From CAVPDE01 sp963702565 (GTDB taxonomy: Bacteria > Desulfobacterota > DSM-4660 > Desulfatiglandales > HGW-15): a stretch of 64,000 nucleotides of DNA. Each line of letters starts with the position of its first letter. The stretch's first letter is position 1. Below are positions 42,620 to 51,800 of this stretch, one piece after another. A program made the translations under genes and the position numbers. Below the pieces are notes generated by a model. It was not told the origin of the DNA. It saw only the letters and a list, made by a program, of their open reading frames with translations, and ran no database searches. The stretch covers positions 682,001 through 746,000 of the forward strand of contig CAVPDE010000010.1 in NCBI GenBank assembly GCA_963702565.1. The letters are read 5' to 3'.

Positions 42620-42735
42620 CACCCGCTCCCTTTCGGGTCGCCTAGAGACACAGAGGAATAACGGCGTGCTTTTTCTTTTATAACCAAAAGCTTTTCTCTT
42701 CATTTCTCTGTGACTCTGTGAGAGATAGTTTTTTT
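42620..42735. repeat. CACAGAGG/CTCTGTGA inverted repeat after the Cys protein
   Basis: CTAGAGACACAGAGGAAT at 42641 and its inverse ATTTCTCTGTGACTCTGTGAG at about 42703 form a loose hairpin; a small CCCTTTCGGG hairpin precedes it (42627-42637). Confidence 0.5.
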
Positions 42736-42766
42736 CGTGTTTTCGTAAAGAGGTCTTTATTCTCTT

Positions 42767-43531
42767 ATGAATTTCCTCTCGATTTTTCTTCTGAATCTTC
42801 TGTTCCTCTTTGTCTCTTTTGCACCCTGTTCTTCGCAAGAGAGGCGAATCCCCTTTGCGCCCGGTGAGAAGCTCTTCTTCGAGGTGAGATGGGCGTTCAT
42901 CCCGGCAGCCGAAGGTGTTCTAGAGATCCTTCCCATGGAGACCATTGACGGCCGGAAGTGTTACCACTTCACCATGACCTCGCGCACTTACGAGTTCGTT
43001 GACGTCTTTTACAAGGTGAGAGACCGAATCGAAGGTTTCGCGGATGAGGGCATGACCCGTTCCGTTCTTTACAAGAAAACGCAGGACGGCAAAAGCACGC
43101 GAAGAATCTCCGTGAACTTCGACTGGGAGAAGCTCGAGGCCCGGTATTCGAACTTTGATAAAAGTGGGGAACCGGTCTCCATCCTGCCCGGCTCCTTTGA
43201 TCCTCTTTCCGTGTTCTATGCCTTTCGTCTTTTTCAGTTGAAAGAGGGCGAAGAGCTCAAAGCCCCGGTGACCGACGGCAAGAAATGCGTCGTCGGAAGA
43301 GCTAAGGTGATCAAGAGAGAGAAGATCAAAGTGAAAGATACTGTTTATGACACTTTCCTGGTTGAGCCCGACCTTGAGCAACTGGGAGAAGTCTTTGAGA
43401 AAATCAAGAACGCCAAATTCCAGATCTGGGTGACCGCGGACGGAGCCTCTATTCCTGTCCGTGTGAAAAGCGAGATTCTCGTGGGCAGCTTTGTGGCGGA
43501 ACTCGTTTCTATCACGCGACCTCCGCGTTAA
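42767..43531 (+). CDS. DUF3108 exported protein
   Basis: 254 residues. The N-terminal signal peptide (FLSIFLLNLLFLFVSFAPCSSQ; the Cys before SS may make it a lipoprotein) is followed by the DUF3108 pattern: FAPGEKLFFEVRWAFIPAAEG, then YEFVDVFYKVRDRIEGF and a C-terminal IPVRVKSEILVGSFVAEL. DUF3108 proteins are predicted beta-rich periplasmic or outer-membrane-associated proteins of unknown role, common in Desulfobacterota. AGAGGT precedes the start. Confidence 0.85.
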   Translation: MNFLSIFLLNLLFLFVSFAPCSSQERRIPFAPGEKLFFEVRWAFIPAAEGVLEILPMETIDGRKCYHFTMTSRTYEFVDVFYKVRDRIEGFADEGMTRSVLYKKTQDGKSTRRISVNFDWEKLEARYSNFDKSGEPVSILPGSFDPLSVFYAFRLFQLKEGEELKAPVTDGKKCVVGRAKVIKREKIKVKDTVYDTFLVEPDLEQLGEVFEKIKNAKFQIWVTADGASIPVRVKSEILVGSFVAELVSITRPPR

Positions 43532-43981
43532 TAGAAGCGATCAGCGATCAGCTTTCGGCCGTCAGCCAGAGCGCAACTGCCAGATCGGATAGAAAAGCCA
43601 AAACCTCATCACGAAAACACGAAGCTTGCCCGCCGTTAATTTGGCGGGGGACGAAGACACGAAAGAAGAGGGGGTTTCTTTAACACCCTTGCATTTTTTC
43701 GTGCTTTCCAGTTTTCGTGCTTTCGTGGTTGGTTTTTCTTCTCTCTTTTTTAATTCTGTCTCCTGTATTCTGTCTTTTTCCTTCCTCTTTTCTCTTTACT
43801 TGCCCTTTCCTTTTTATTATTCTCCGAAACTGAATGACAATTCATTTCTTGCCTGGGTTCTTTACCCTGCTTTTCAATTGGGTTAGCAGTTTCTGGCTTG
43901 GTCTTGTTACTTTCTATCTTGGGGTTTCAGCTGACCGCTGACGGCTGATAGCTTTTTAACTTTCTTGAGTGAGGTGTCATT
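43532..43981. other. 450-base intergenic region with CGTG-family repeats
   Basis: No gene recognised. CATCACGAAAACACGAAG (43608-43625) is followed by a CCCGCC-GTTAATTT-GGCGGG hairpin (43629-43648), then ACGAAGACACGAAAG; the opposite-strand form TTTTCGTGCTTTCCAG and TTTTCGTGCTTTCGTGGTTG lies at 43696-43735. The remainder is T-rich low-complexity sequence. GAGTGAGGTG at its end is the thiolase Shine-Dalgarno. Confidence 0.6.
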
Positions 43982-45235
43982 ATGAAAGATGTCGTGATTG
44001 TTTCTGCATGTCGGACGGCGATTGGAGCCTTTGGCGGAACCTTAAAGGACAGCCATGCGTCGAAGCTGGCCGCCATAGCGATGAAAGAGGCCATAAAACG
44101 AGCCGGCATCGAACCGGGCATGATCGACGACGTTCGATTTGGTTGCTGCCTGGAGCCCGGCGATTCTTTGAACGTGGCTCGTATCGGCGCCCTGTTGGCA
44201 GGGATTCCTGACTCGGTCACCGCTGTCACCATCAACCGGGTTTGCACCTCCGGAATGGACGCCGTTGTTTCGGGTATGATGATGATCCAGACCGGCATGG
44301 CCGATGTCATTCTGGCAGGCGGAACAGAGCACATGTCCGGCATCGCCTACACGGTTCCCACTGCCCGTTGGGGGTGCCGATTGCAGGACCAGGTTTTCGT
44401 GGACACCATGATGCAAGCCCTCCACGTCGGATCCCACATCATTCCTCATCCTGAAGACGGGCCTGTCAAGTCGGGAATGCCTCTGGAGCTTTTCAAAGGC
44501 AAGCCTTACATCATGGGGGTGACGGCGGAGTTCGTGGCCCAGCACCTCAACATCAGCCGGGAGGAGATGGATGAGGTCGCCTTGCGAAGCCACAACAATG
44601 CGGAAAGAGCCACAAAGGAGGGCGACTTCAGGGAAGAGATCGTGCCGGTAGAGATCCCCCAGAAGAAAGGGAAACCGCCCCTCATTTTCGACAAGGATGA
44701 GCACTTCCGTCCAGGCCTTACCATGGATCAGTTGAGACAACTGCCGCCTGCTTTTGTTCCGAAGATCGGGAAGGTGACGGCCGGCAACTCTTCGGGCATC
44801 AACGACGGCGCAAGCGCCATGGTCATCATGTCCGCGGAAAAGGCAAAAGAGATTGGTCTCAAACCCTTGGCCAGAATCAGAGGGACAGGCAAGGGCGGTT
44901 GCCATCCGTCCGTCATGGGCTTGAGCCCTGTCCCGGCCATGAAGGATCTCTTCAAGAGATACCCGGATCTCAAAATGGGAGACTTCGAACTCATCGAACT
45001 CAACGAAGCCTTCGCGGCTCAGTACCTCGGGGTCGAAAAAGAGCTCAAGCTCAACCGGGAGATCACCAATGTGAACGGCTCGGGCATCGGCCTCGGCCAC
45101 CCGGTGGGTTCCACGGGATGCCGCATCATGGTCACCCTCCTTTACGCAATGAAAAAGAGAGGAAAGAGCCTGGGGTTGGCGACGATCTGCGGAGGCGGGG
45201 GCATCGGCATGGCCACCGCCCTGGAAATGCTCTAA
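43982..45235 (+). CDS. Thiolase (acetyl-CoA C-acyltransferase)
   Basis: 417 residues. Catalytic Cys88 lies in RVCTSGMDAV, His in NGSGIGLGHPVGSTG and the second Cys in the C-terminal CGGGGIGMA; the family opening DVVIVSACRTAIGAFGGTL is typical. It condenses or cleaves acyl-CoA in the cytoplasm; it could serve fatty-acid oxidation, acetoacetyl-CoA formation or PHA precursor supply. It is longer than the common ~392-residue form, with extra sequence near WGCRLQDQVFVDTMMQAL. No other fatty-acid genes are nearby, so the pathway is uncertain. Confidence 0.93.
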   Translation: MKDVVIVSACRTAIGAFGGTLKDSHASKLAAIAMKEAIKRAGIEPGMIDDVRFGCCLEPGDSLNVARIGALLAGIPDSVTAVTINRVCTSGMDAVVSGMMMIQTGMADVILAGGTEHMSGIAYTVPTARWGCRLQDQVFVDTMMQALHVGSHIIPHPEDGPVKSGMPLELFKGKPYIMGVTAEFVAQHLNISREEMDEVALRSHNNAERATKEGDFREEIVPVEIPQKKGKPPLIFDKDEHFRPGLTMDQLRQLPPAFVPKIGKVTAGNSSGINDGASAMVIMSAEKAKEIGLKPLARIRGTGKGGCHPSVMGLSPVPAMKDLFKRYPDLKMGDFELIELNEAFAAQYLGVEKELKLNREITNVNGSGIGLGHPVGSTGCRIMVTLLYAMKKRGKSLGLATICGGGGIGMATALEML

Positions 45236-45278
45236 GAAAGCATGTCTCTCGCAGAGGACGCAGAGAAGAACTTTAGTG

Positions 45279-45318
45279 TCCAACAAAAAGCCCCGCTGCT
45301 GCGGGGTTTTTTGTTGGA
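45279..45318. terminator. Bidirectional terminator between thiolase and UDP-glucose dehydrogenase genes
   Basis: TCCAACAAAAAGCCCCGC, loop TGCT, GCGGGGTTTTTTGTTGGA: an 18-base stem with an A-run on one side and a T-run on the other, placed between convergent genes. Confidence 0.9.
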
Positions 45319-45336
45319 CAAAAGTCTGTTCTGTTC

Positions 45337-45380
45337 CTTCTTTTTTCGTGCTTTCGTCCTTTCGCGCTTTCGTGATTGAC
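45337..45380. repeat. CGTG-family repeat
   Basis: CTTCTTTTTTCGTGCTTTCG followed by TTTCGCGCTTTCGTGATTG; the same order of words as the copies at 17.5, 36.5, 38.0 and 47.0 kb. Confidence 0.6.
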
Positions 45381-45461
45381 TTTTTCTAAGGTTTTATAAC
45401 CAAACTTCCTGTTAATCCTGTCTAGTCTTCTTTGTTTTCTCTGCGTTCTCGGCGAGAGGCT

Positions 45462-46838
45462 CTAGAAATGCTTCAGGGGCGCTTTACCTATGGCAAAGAC
45501 ACTGAACCCCATGTCGTACAGCTTCTTGTGATCCAGGATGTTCCGCCCGTCGAAGAGGAAGGCGGGCTGAACCATGGATTTGAAAATCCGCTTGTAGTCC
45601 AGTGTCTTGTAAACCTCCCATTCCGTGAGCACGGCGACCGCATGCGCCCCTTTAGCCGCCTTGTAAGGATCCGCCTGGAACGTCACCCCTTGCTTGAACT
45701 GCTTCAGATTTTTTTTCGCGTTTTCAAGAGCCTTGGGATCTGTGATCACCACTTCCGCATGTTCCTCAAGAAGTCCCTGTGCCACGTAGATGGCTGGCGA
45801 TTCCCGTGTGTCTCCTGTGTTGGCTTTGAAAGCGAAACCGAAAATGGCGATTCTTTTGCCCGCCACCGTGTTGAACATGTTGGACAGCATGTTCTGAACG
45901 AACCGGTTTTGCTGCCAGTCATTGATCTCCACGACCGATTCCCAGTACCTTGCCGCCTTGTCCAGGCCGTAGCTCTCGCAGATGTAGACGAGATTCAGGA
46001 TGTCCTTCTTGAAGCACGAGCCGCCGAACCCCACGCTCGATTTCAGGAACTTCGGCCCGATCCGTGAGTCCATTCCAATGGCATTGGCGACCTCATCCAC
46101 GTCGGCTCCCGTCTTTTCGCACAGGGCTGAAATGGAATTGATGGAAGAGATTCTCTGCGCCAGAAAGGCATTGGCGGTCAGCTTGGAAAGCTCCGAGCTC
46201 CACACGTTCGATTCGATGATTTTCTCACTGGGAACCCAGTTCAGGTAGATCTCCGCCACCGCTTCTCTGGCCTTCGTGCCCTCAGGGGTCTCTCTGGAAC
46301 CGATCAGCACCCGATCCGGATTTTCCAAATCCTTTATGGCGGTTCCTTCTGCCAGAAATTCCGGATTGGACACGACCTCGAAGTGCACTCCCTTTGAGTT
46401 CTCGTTGAGAATCCGTTCCATGGCCGAGGCGGTCCTCACCGGAAGGGTGGATTTCTCTACAACGACCTTGCTGTCCTTCGAATAGGCCAGAATTTCCCTC
46501 GCCGTCTTTTCCCAGTACTGCAGGTCCGCCGCCCTTCCTGCACCCTGTCCAAAGGTCTTGGTAGGAGTGTTGACGGAGACGAAGATGATTTCCGATTCCT
46601 CGATCCCCTTTTCTATTTCCGTTGAAAAGAACAGATTTCTGCCTCGGCTGTTCCTGACGATTTCATCCAGGCCCGGCTCAAAGATGGGGAGGCTGCTGCT
46701 GTTCCAGGCTTTGATCTTGTCCTTGTCAATGTCCACGACCACGATTTTGTACTGTGGGCACTTATAGGCGATCATCGCCATGGTGGGCCCGCCTACATAC
46801 CCGGCCCCGATGCACAAGATGTTCTTCTCAAACCCCAT
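45462..46838 (-). CDS. ugd: UDP-glucose 6-dehydrogenase, long (animal-like) type
   Basis: 458 residues. N-terminal NAD motif CIGAGYVGGPT, then VSVNTPTKTFGQGAGRAADL and EKSTLPVRTA; the catalytic Cys is in GFGGSCFKKDILNL. The GAGRAADLQYW segment and the length resemble the metazoan/long bacterial UGDH rather than the ~390-residue Ugd. It oxidises UDP-glucose to UDP-glucuronate. The next gene on the same strand is an epimerase that can convert UDP-glucuronate to UDP-galacturonate, so the pair likely makes acidic sugars for surface polysaccharide. Confidence 0.93.
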   Translation of the reverse strand: MGFEKNILCIGAGYVGGPTMAMIAYKCPQYKIVVVDIDKDKIKAWNSSSLPIFEPGLDEIVRNSRGRNLFFSTEIEKGIEESEIIFVSVNTPTKTFGQGAGRAADLQYWEKTAREILAYSKDSKVVVEKSTLPVRTASAMERILNENSKGVHFEVVSNPEFLAEGTAIKDLENPDRVLIGSRETPEGTKAREAVAEIYLNWVPSEKIIESNVWSSELSKLTANAFLAQRISSINSISALCEKTGADVDEVANAIGMDSRIGPKFLKSSVGFGGSCFKKDILNLVYICESYGLDKAARYWESVVEINDWQQNRFVQNMLSNMFNTVAGKRIAIFGFAFKANTGDTRESPAIYVAQGLLEEHAEVVITDPKALENAKKNLKQFKQGVTFQADPYKAAKGAHAVAVLTEWEVYKTLDYKRIFKSMVQPAFLFDGRNILDHKKLYDMGFSVFAIGKAPLKHF

Positions 46839-47097
46839 GTCTTTTCTCCTCTCCGAATAAGCTCTCAGCTGTCAGCGGTCAGCTCCCGGCCAAAGCGTAA
46901 ATGCCACGTCCGAGCAACAGAATCACAAACTAAAACCTATCACGAAAACACGAAATCTGGAAAACACGAAAAATGGCCTGACTTTTTATATAACCCCCCT
47001 CTTCTTTCATGCTTTCTCGCTTTCGTGCTTTCGTGATTGCTCTTGGATTCTTTTTCTTTTTTTCCCTCTTCTTACTCCCCGCTCTCTGCTCTGCGCT
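46839..47097. repeat. Paired CGTG repeats between epimerase and dehydrogenase genes
   Basis: No gene in 259 bases. CTATCACGAAAACACGAAAT and AAAACACGAAAAATGG (46938-46976) are followed by inverted CTTCTTTCATGCTTTC and TCGTGCTTTCGTGATTG (47001-47040), so the gap can fold into one large hairpin. Confidence 0.6.
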
Positions 47098-48156
47098 CTA
47101 TGCTCTCCGCTTGTAGTACTCCACATACCATTCCACGAAGCGCTTGACCCCTTCTTCCACTGGGATCGCCGGTTTGTAACCGAAATCCTCCACCAGGTCC
47201 TTCACATCCGCCCATGTGGCCGGAACGTCTCCGGGCTGCATGGCCAGGAAATTCTTCTTCGCCTTTTTCCCCAGGGCTTTCTCTATGGCTTCGATGAAGG
47301 CCATCAGCTCCACAGGTAAATTGTTCCCGATGTTGTAGATTCTGTACGGTGCCTGCGATCTCGATGGATCGGGGTCTTTGCCGCTCCATTTCGGATCCCC
47401 GGCAGGCGGCTTGTCCAGAACCTTCACCACCCCCGTCACGATGTCGTCGATGTAAGTGAAATCCCTTTTCATCTTTCCATGGTTGAACACGTCGATCGGT
47501 TTGTCCTGGAGTATCGCTTTGGTGAAAAGGAAAAGGGCCATGTCAGGCCTGCCCCACGGACCATACACCGTGAAGAACCGCAGACCCGTGGTTGGGGTGC
47601 GGTAGAGATGGCTGTAGGTGTGGGCCATCAGCTCATTGGCCTTCTTGGTTGCCGCATACAGAGAAATGGGATGATCCACGTTGTCGTGGACGGAAAAGGG
47701 ATACTTCTCACTCAGCCCGTAAACAGAGCTCGAGGAGGCATAGACCAGGTGCTTCACTTTATGGTGCCTGCAGCACTCCAGCAGGTTGGTGAAGCCCAAG
47801 ACGTTTGCGTCGATGTAGGAGTAAGGATTCACGAGGGAATACCGGACCCCTGCCTGGGCAGCCAGATGGCAGACCGCATCGAACTTCTCTTTTTCGAAAA
47901 GCCCCTGGATACCTTGCCGGTCTTCCAGGTTCAATCTCTTGAATCGGTATGCCGGATACTTCGAGCTCTTGATCCACTCGCCTGCTTCCGCCTTCCCACG
48001 ATCCAGCCCGTCTCTTCCGAGCCGTCCGTATTTGAGCTCAACGTCGTAGTATTCATTGATGTTGTCGATGCCGACAACCTCGTCGCCTCTTTCAGCGAGT
48101 CTCACGGCCACAAACGACCCGATAAACCCCGCCGTCCCTGTAACAAGAACCTTCAT
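47098..48156 (-). CDS. UDP-glucuronate 4-epimerase-like SDR protein
   Basis: 352 residues, extended short-chain dehydrogenase fold. NAD motif TGTAGFIGSFVA at the N-terminus, YASSSSVYG and the catalytic YAATKKANE (Tyr, Lys). The DNINEYYDVELKYGRL and QPGDVPATWADV segments are typical of UDP-glucuronate 4-epimerases (Cap1J/LpsL group). Start at 48156 follows AGAGGTCC. Functionally linked to the upstream-product ugd gene on the same strand. Confidence 0.9.
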   Translation of the reverse strand: MKVLVTGTAGFIGSFVAVRLAERGDEVVGIDNINEYYDVELKYGRLGRDGLDRGKAEAGEWIKSSKYPAYRFKRLNLEDRQGIQGLFEKEKFDAVCHLAAQAGVRYSLVNPYSYIDANVLGFTNLLECCRHHKVKHLVYASSSSVYGLSEKYPFSVHDNVDHPISLYAATKKANELMAHTYSHLYRTPTTGLRFFTVYGPWGRPDMALFLFTKAILQDKPIDVFNHGKMKRDFTYIDDIVTGVVKVLDKPPAGDPKWSGKDPDPSRSQAPYRIYNIGNNLPVELMAFIEAIEKALGKKAKKNFLAMQPGDVPATWADVKDLVEDFGYKPAIPVEEGVKRFVEWYVEYYKRRA

Positions 48157-48516
48157 ATCCCGGACCTCTTGGCCATTTTCCACACCTTAGGTTCGACCTA
48201 ACTTACCCTAAAGACGACCAAAAGTCACGTCTCCTAAGTTTCTATTCGAATTATCTGCTTAATACCATGACAAACCCAAGTCATTCAGCCTTGAGCGCAT
48301 TATTGGCACCGAGCTCATTTCCTCATCAATCGGTTTTTTCCTTTCCTTATTTGGACTAATCCTGTAAAAGAGCAGCAAGTTCGTTGTAAACGCGGTAACC
48401 CATCAACCGCTACCCTCACCCTTATGCGAGAAATCCGGTTCTTTGATTTGTCTTTTTCCTGCGGCGACTAAACTGAAACATCTTTGAAACCGAAAACAGA
48501 TGCGAGGTTGAAAGCC
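48157..48516. other. 360-base divergent intergenic region
   Basis: No gene or known repeat recognised. A short palindrome TTAGGTTCGACCTAA lies at 48187-48201, about 30 bases upstream of the epimerase start, and could be an operator. Base composition is more AT-rich than the flanking genes, as expected for a double promoter region at the entry to the RHS locus. Confidence 0.45.
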
Positions 48517-48786
48517 ATGATACTCAAGAAAACAACCTGTCTTCTCACCGTTCTGTTTCTCCTTCCTTTCTTCGTGAGCTCCTCAGGTGCCGTCGTTTAC
48601 GAGTACGACGATCTGAATCGCCTGGTTAAGGCGACTTATGAAGACGGCACCGCCACCGAATACACCTATGACGAGGTCGGCAATCGGTTGAACATGGGGA
48701 CCACTGTCCCGGACCCGGAGGAAGGTGAGCCGCCGGAAAACCACCCCCCTTCTCCGCCGCCGCCTCAAGGAATCAGGGCCTTTTAG
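48517..48786 (+). CDS. Short exported protein with two RHS/YD repeats
   Basis: 89 residues. A signal peptide (TCLLTVLFLLPFFVSSSGA) is followed by two YD-repeat units, YEYDDLNRLVKATYEDGTA and YTYDEVGNRLNM, and an acidic/proline tail (PEEGEPPENHPPSPPPP). It starts with ATG after GAGG; the stop is 32 bases before the start of the giant RHS gene. Such mini-YD proteins may be relics of a duplicated or recombined RHS gene or a companion; which one cannot be told. Confidence 0.7.
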   Translation: MILKKTTCLLTVLFLLPFFVSSSGAVVYEYDDLNRLVKATYEDGTATEYTYDEVGNRLNMGTTVPDPEEGEPPENHPPSPPPPQGIRAF

Positions 48787-48818
48787 ACGGGCTCAGACGA
48801 ATGCCGGGAGATAAAAAG

Positions 48819-51800
48819 ATGAGAAGGACTGAGACCTATCGTATCTCCGGATCACACCGAGAGGGCTGGGTTGGAGGCAGAAAATGGTTTGTGCCTCTCT
48901 TTGTTCTTGTTTTGCTTCTTCTTGGCGAAAGCCTCGCCCTCGCCGCCGCTTCAGGGTCGGTGTATGCCAAACCTGTCACGGATTCGTTGGGGAAAATCAG
49001 CACGGTCACAGTGACCGCCATTCTTCACAGTGATGACACGCTCGCTTGGGATTACACTTTTGCTCAGGGGAGCTGGGCTAAACTTGATTGCTACGTGGAC
49101 GGTAAGAAACGGGAGTCTCTCCTCGATTTTGTTGTGTGGTATGGGCCAAGCCCTTACGATACGCGAAACAAGCTTTTTTCTTTTGACTGGAATCCAGCCT
49201 CTCTTCAGCCGGGGGTGCACGAGGTCGCTTTCCGGATGGCAGACTGGTACGGTGGGTACAACTGGGTTGAGGGAAACATAATCGCCGAGGATTCACTGCT
49301 TGTGCAAGTAGATCCTGATGGCAACCGCTTTTCTCGCGCCGATGAAGAATCCAACCAGGGTAACGCCTGTGAGCATAGAGATAATATGCTGGGCAACCCG
49401 ATCAATGCGGGAATCGGGAACAAATTCGAGCAGGCAACGGATCTTTCGTTCCTTAGCGCGGGTATTCCCCTAGAGTTTACCCGCGCTTACAACAGCCGCT
49501 CTACCCTCATGGGTGCGTTGGGGCATGGCTGGACGCACAATTACTTTACCCGGTTGATCCGGGTCGACGCTCTCCACTTAAGAATCCGAAGGGGAGATGG
49601 GGGCCAGAGTACCTTTTTCAAGAATCCCGACAACAAGTACCGGGAGCTTTCCAGCCGCCCCACTTTTGTGGAGGAGCAAAAGAGTGGGCTGGAAATAGTC
49701 GGCTACGTCTGGGACAGGCTGAACGGCACCAAATACCACTTCAACAAGGAAGGCACCTTGAACAGAATTGTCCGGGACACAAACGAGACGACTCTGAGCT
49801 ATGACACGATGGGCAGGCTCAGTCTGGTCACGGACAAAACCTCCGGCCGCAAGATGGGCTTTAATTACGCGGGCGGCTTACTCCGCGCGATTATAGATCC
49901 GGGCGTGCCCTTGCCGCCCGCAGGATTGAGAATCAAGGGGGATGGAACCCTCCCCAGAGGAGTCTTCGTTCTCTATGATCAGGACGTCAACGGTAATCTC
50001 GTCTCAGTAACGTATCAGGATGGCTCAGGGTTTGCGTACAGCTATGCTGATCCCCAGGATATTCACAACCTGACTGAAAAAAGAGACAAAATGGGTCATT
50101 TTAAGGCCGGGTGGGGTTATGACGAATATGACCGGGCCACGGTTAGTCAGGCGGGTGACGGGAGAAATGTCACGGTAGCATACACCGGGCATAACACCGT
50201 CCAGGTGACCGACGCTTACGGCAGGGCCAGAACGCTCCTGTTTGAAACCTTGAAGGGCCAGCGGATGCTCAAAGAAGCTCAGGGAACCAGCGAATGTCCT
50301 TCTTGCGGCCGGGAAGTGGTCCGGAAGAGCTACACGTTAGACTCTCGCCTTGAACAAATCGAATACGCCAATGGACGCGTTGACCGATTTGAAAACATCG
50401 ACAGCCGAGGCAATGCTCAAACCCTCATAAAGGCTTTTGGCAGCCGAGAGCAGAAGACTATTCAGAGGACCTACCATCCTTTCCTCAACACCTCCCTGAG
50501 AGAAACGGCCCCGAGCGTGCTTGGCGCCGGCCACAAGGTGACCCTCTGGGACTTTGACAATGACGGCAACAGCATTCCCAATGAAAGGCCGAGCTCGCTC
50601 CTGGGCCGCAGGATTGATCAGGGGTTTACGAAAGACACGGAAGGGAACATCGTTCCCTATGAATACATCACGACTTACTCCTATAACGAGAAGGGGCAGA
50701 TCGCGAGCATAGATGGTCCAAGACCCGGGGATCAGGACAAAATCACCTTCACCTATTACCCCAATGGCGATCTCCGGACCATGACCCGACCGCTCGTGGG
50801 AACGACGACTTTCTCCAGGTACGACAGCGCCGGGCGTGTCGGCAGAATCCAGGACCCCAACGGAAGGCTGACCAATTTCACCTACGATGCCAGGGGCCGA
50901 ATCAGCTCCCGCACCATCGTAACCGCCAGCGGCCCCGTTGCCTATTCCTATCTCTACAACCGGGCAGGAGATCTTCGCCGCATCGTGAATCCTGAGGGTA
51001 CCTTCACGAATTTCACCTATGAGGGGCTCTATGGTCGTTTGGTGTCCATCACCGACCCTATGGCGCATGTGATGCGATTCCATTACGATGGGGAGGGGAA
51101 CAGGGATGAGGTCGAACTCCTGGACCCTTCAACCCCGAGCCCGGCGTTCCTGATGCGTTATGACTTCCAGCACCCGATACTTCCCGGAAAGCTCTGGAAG
51201 GCGATCAACCCCGACAGCTCCTACGCTGAATATGACTATGATGAGGCCGGACGACTTGTCTCCATGCAGGATCCCAACGGCCGTGCGACTTTTTACGATT
51301 ATGACGTCTTGAACCGCCTTGCTTCTTTGACGCGGCCGGGCAACATCCTCACAGCGTATGATTATGACAGTGACGATAACCTCGTTCAGGTCACTGACCC
51401 CGGATCGAAAACAACCGCTTACACATACGACGATCTTGGCAGGGTATTGGCCGTCGCCTCCCCGGATACCGGCACAACCACCTACACCTACGACCAGGCA
51501 GGGAATCTCGCCTCCAGAACGGATGCAAAGGGTGTCAGGACCACTTACGAATATGATGTTCTGAATCGCCTCGCAGCCATCCGCTATCCAAGACCTTCCC
51601 AGGACCTCCTTCTCGCCTATGACCAGGGAGTCAACGGTAAAGGCCGTCTCACGTCAGTGCAGGATTCCTCGGGCACCACGACCTACCAATATGATGAGTT
51701 AGGCAGACTTGTCATCGAAACAAGAACCATGGACACAGTCTCATTTCTCATCTCCTACACCTATGACATGAACGGGGAGATCCGCTCGATCACTTATCCG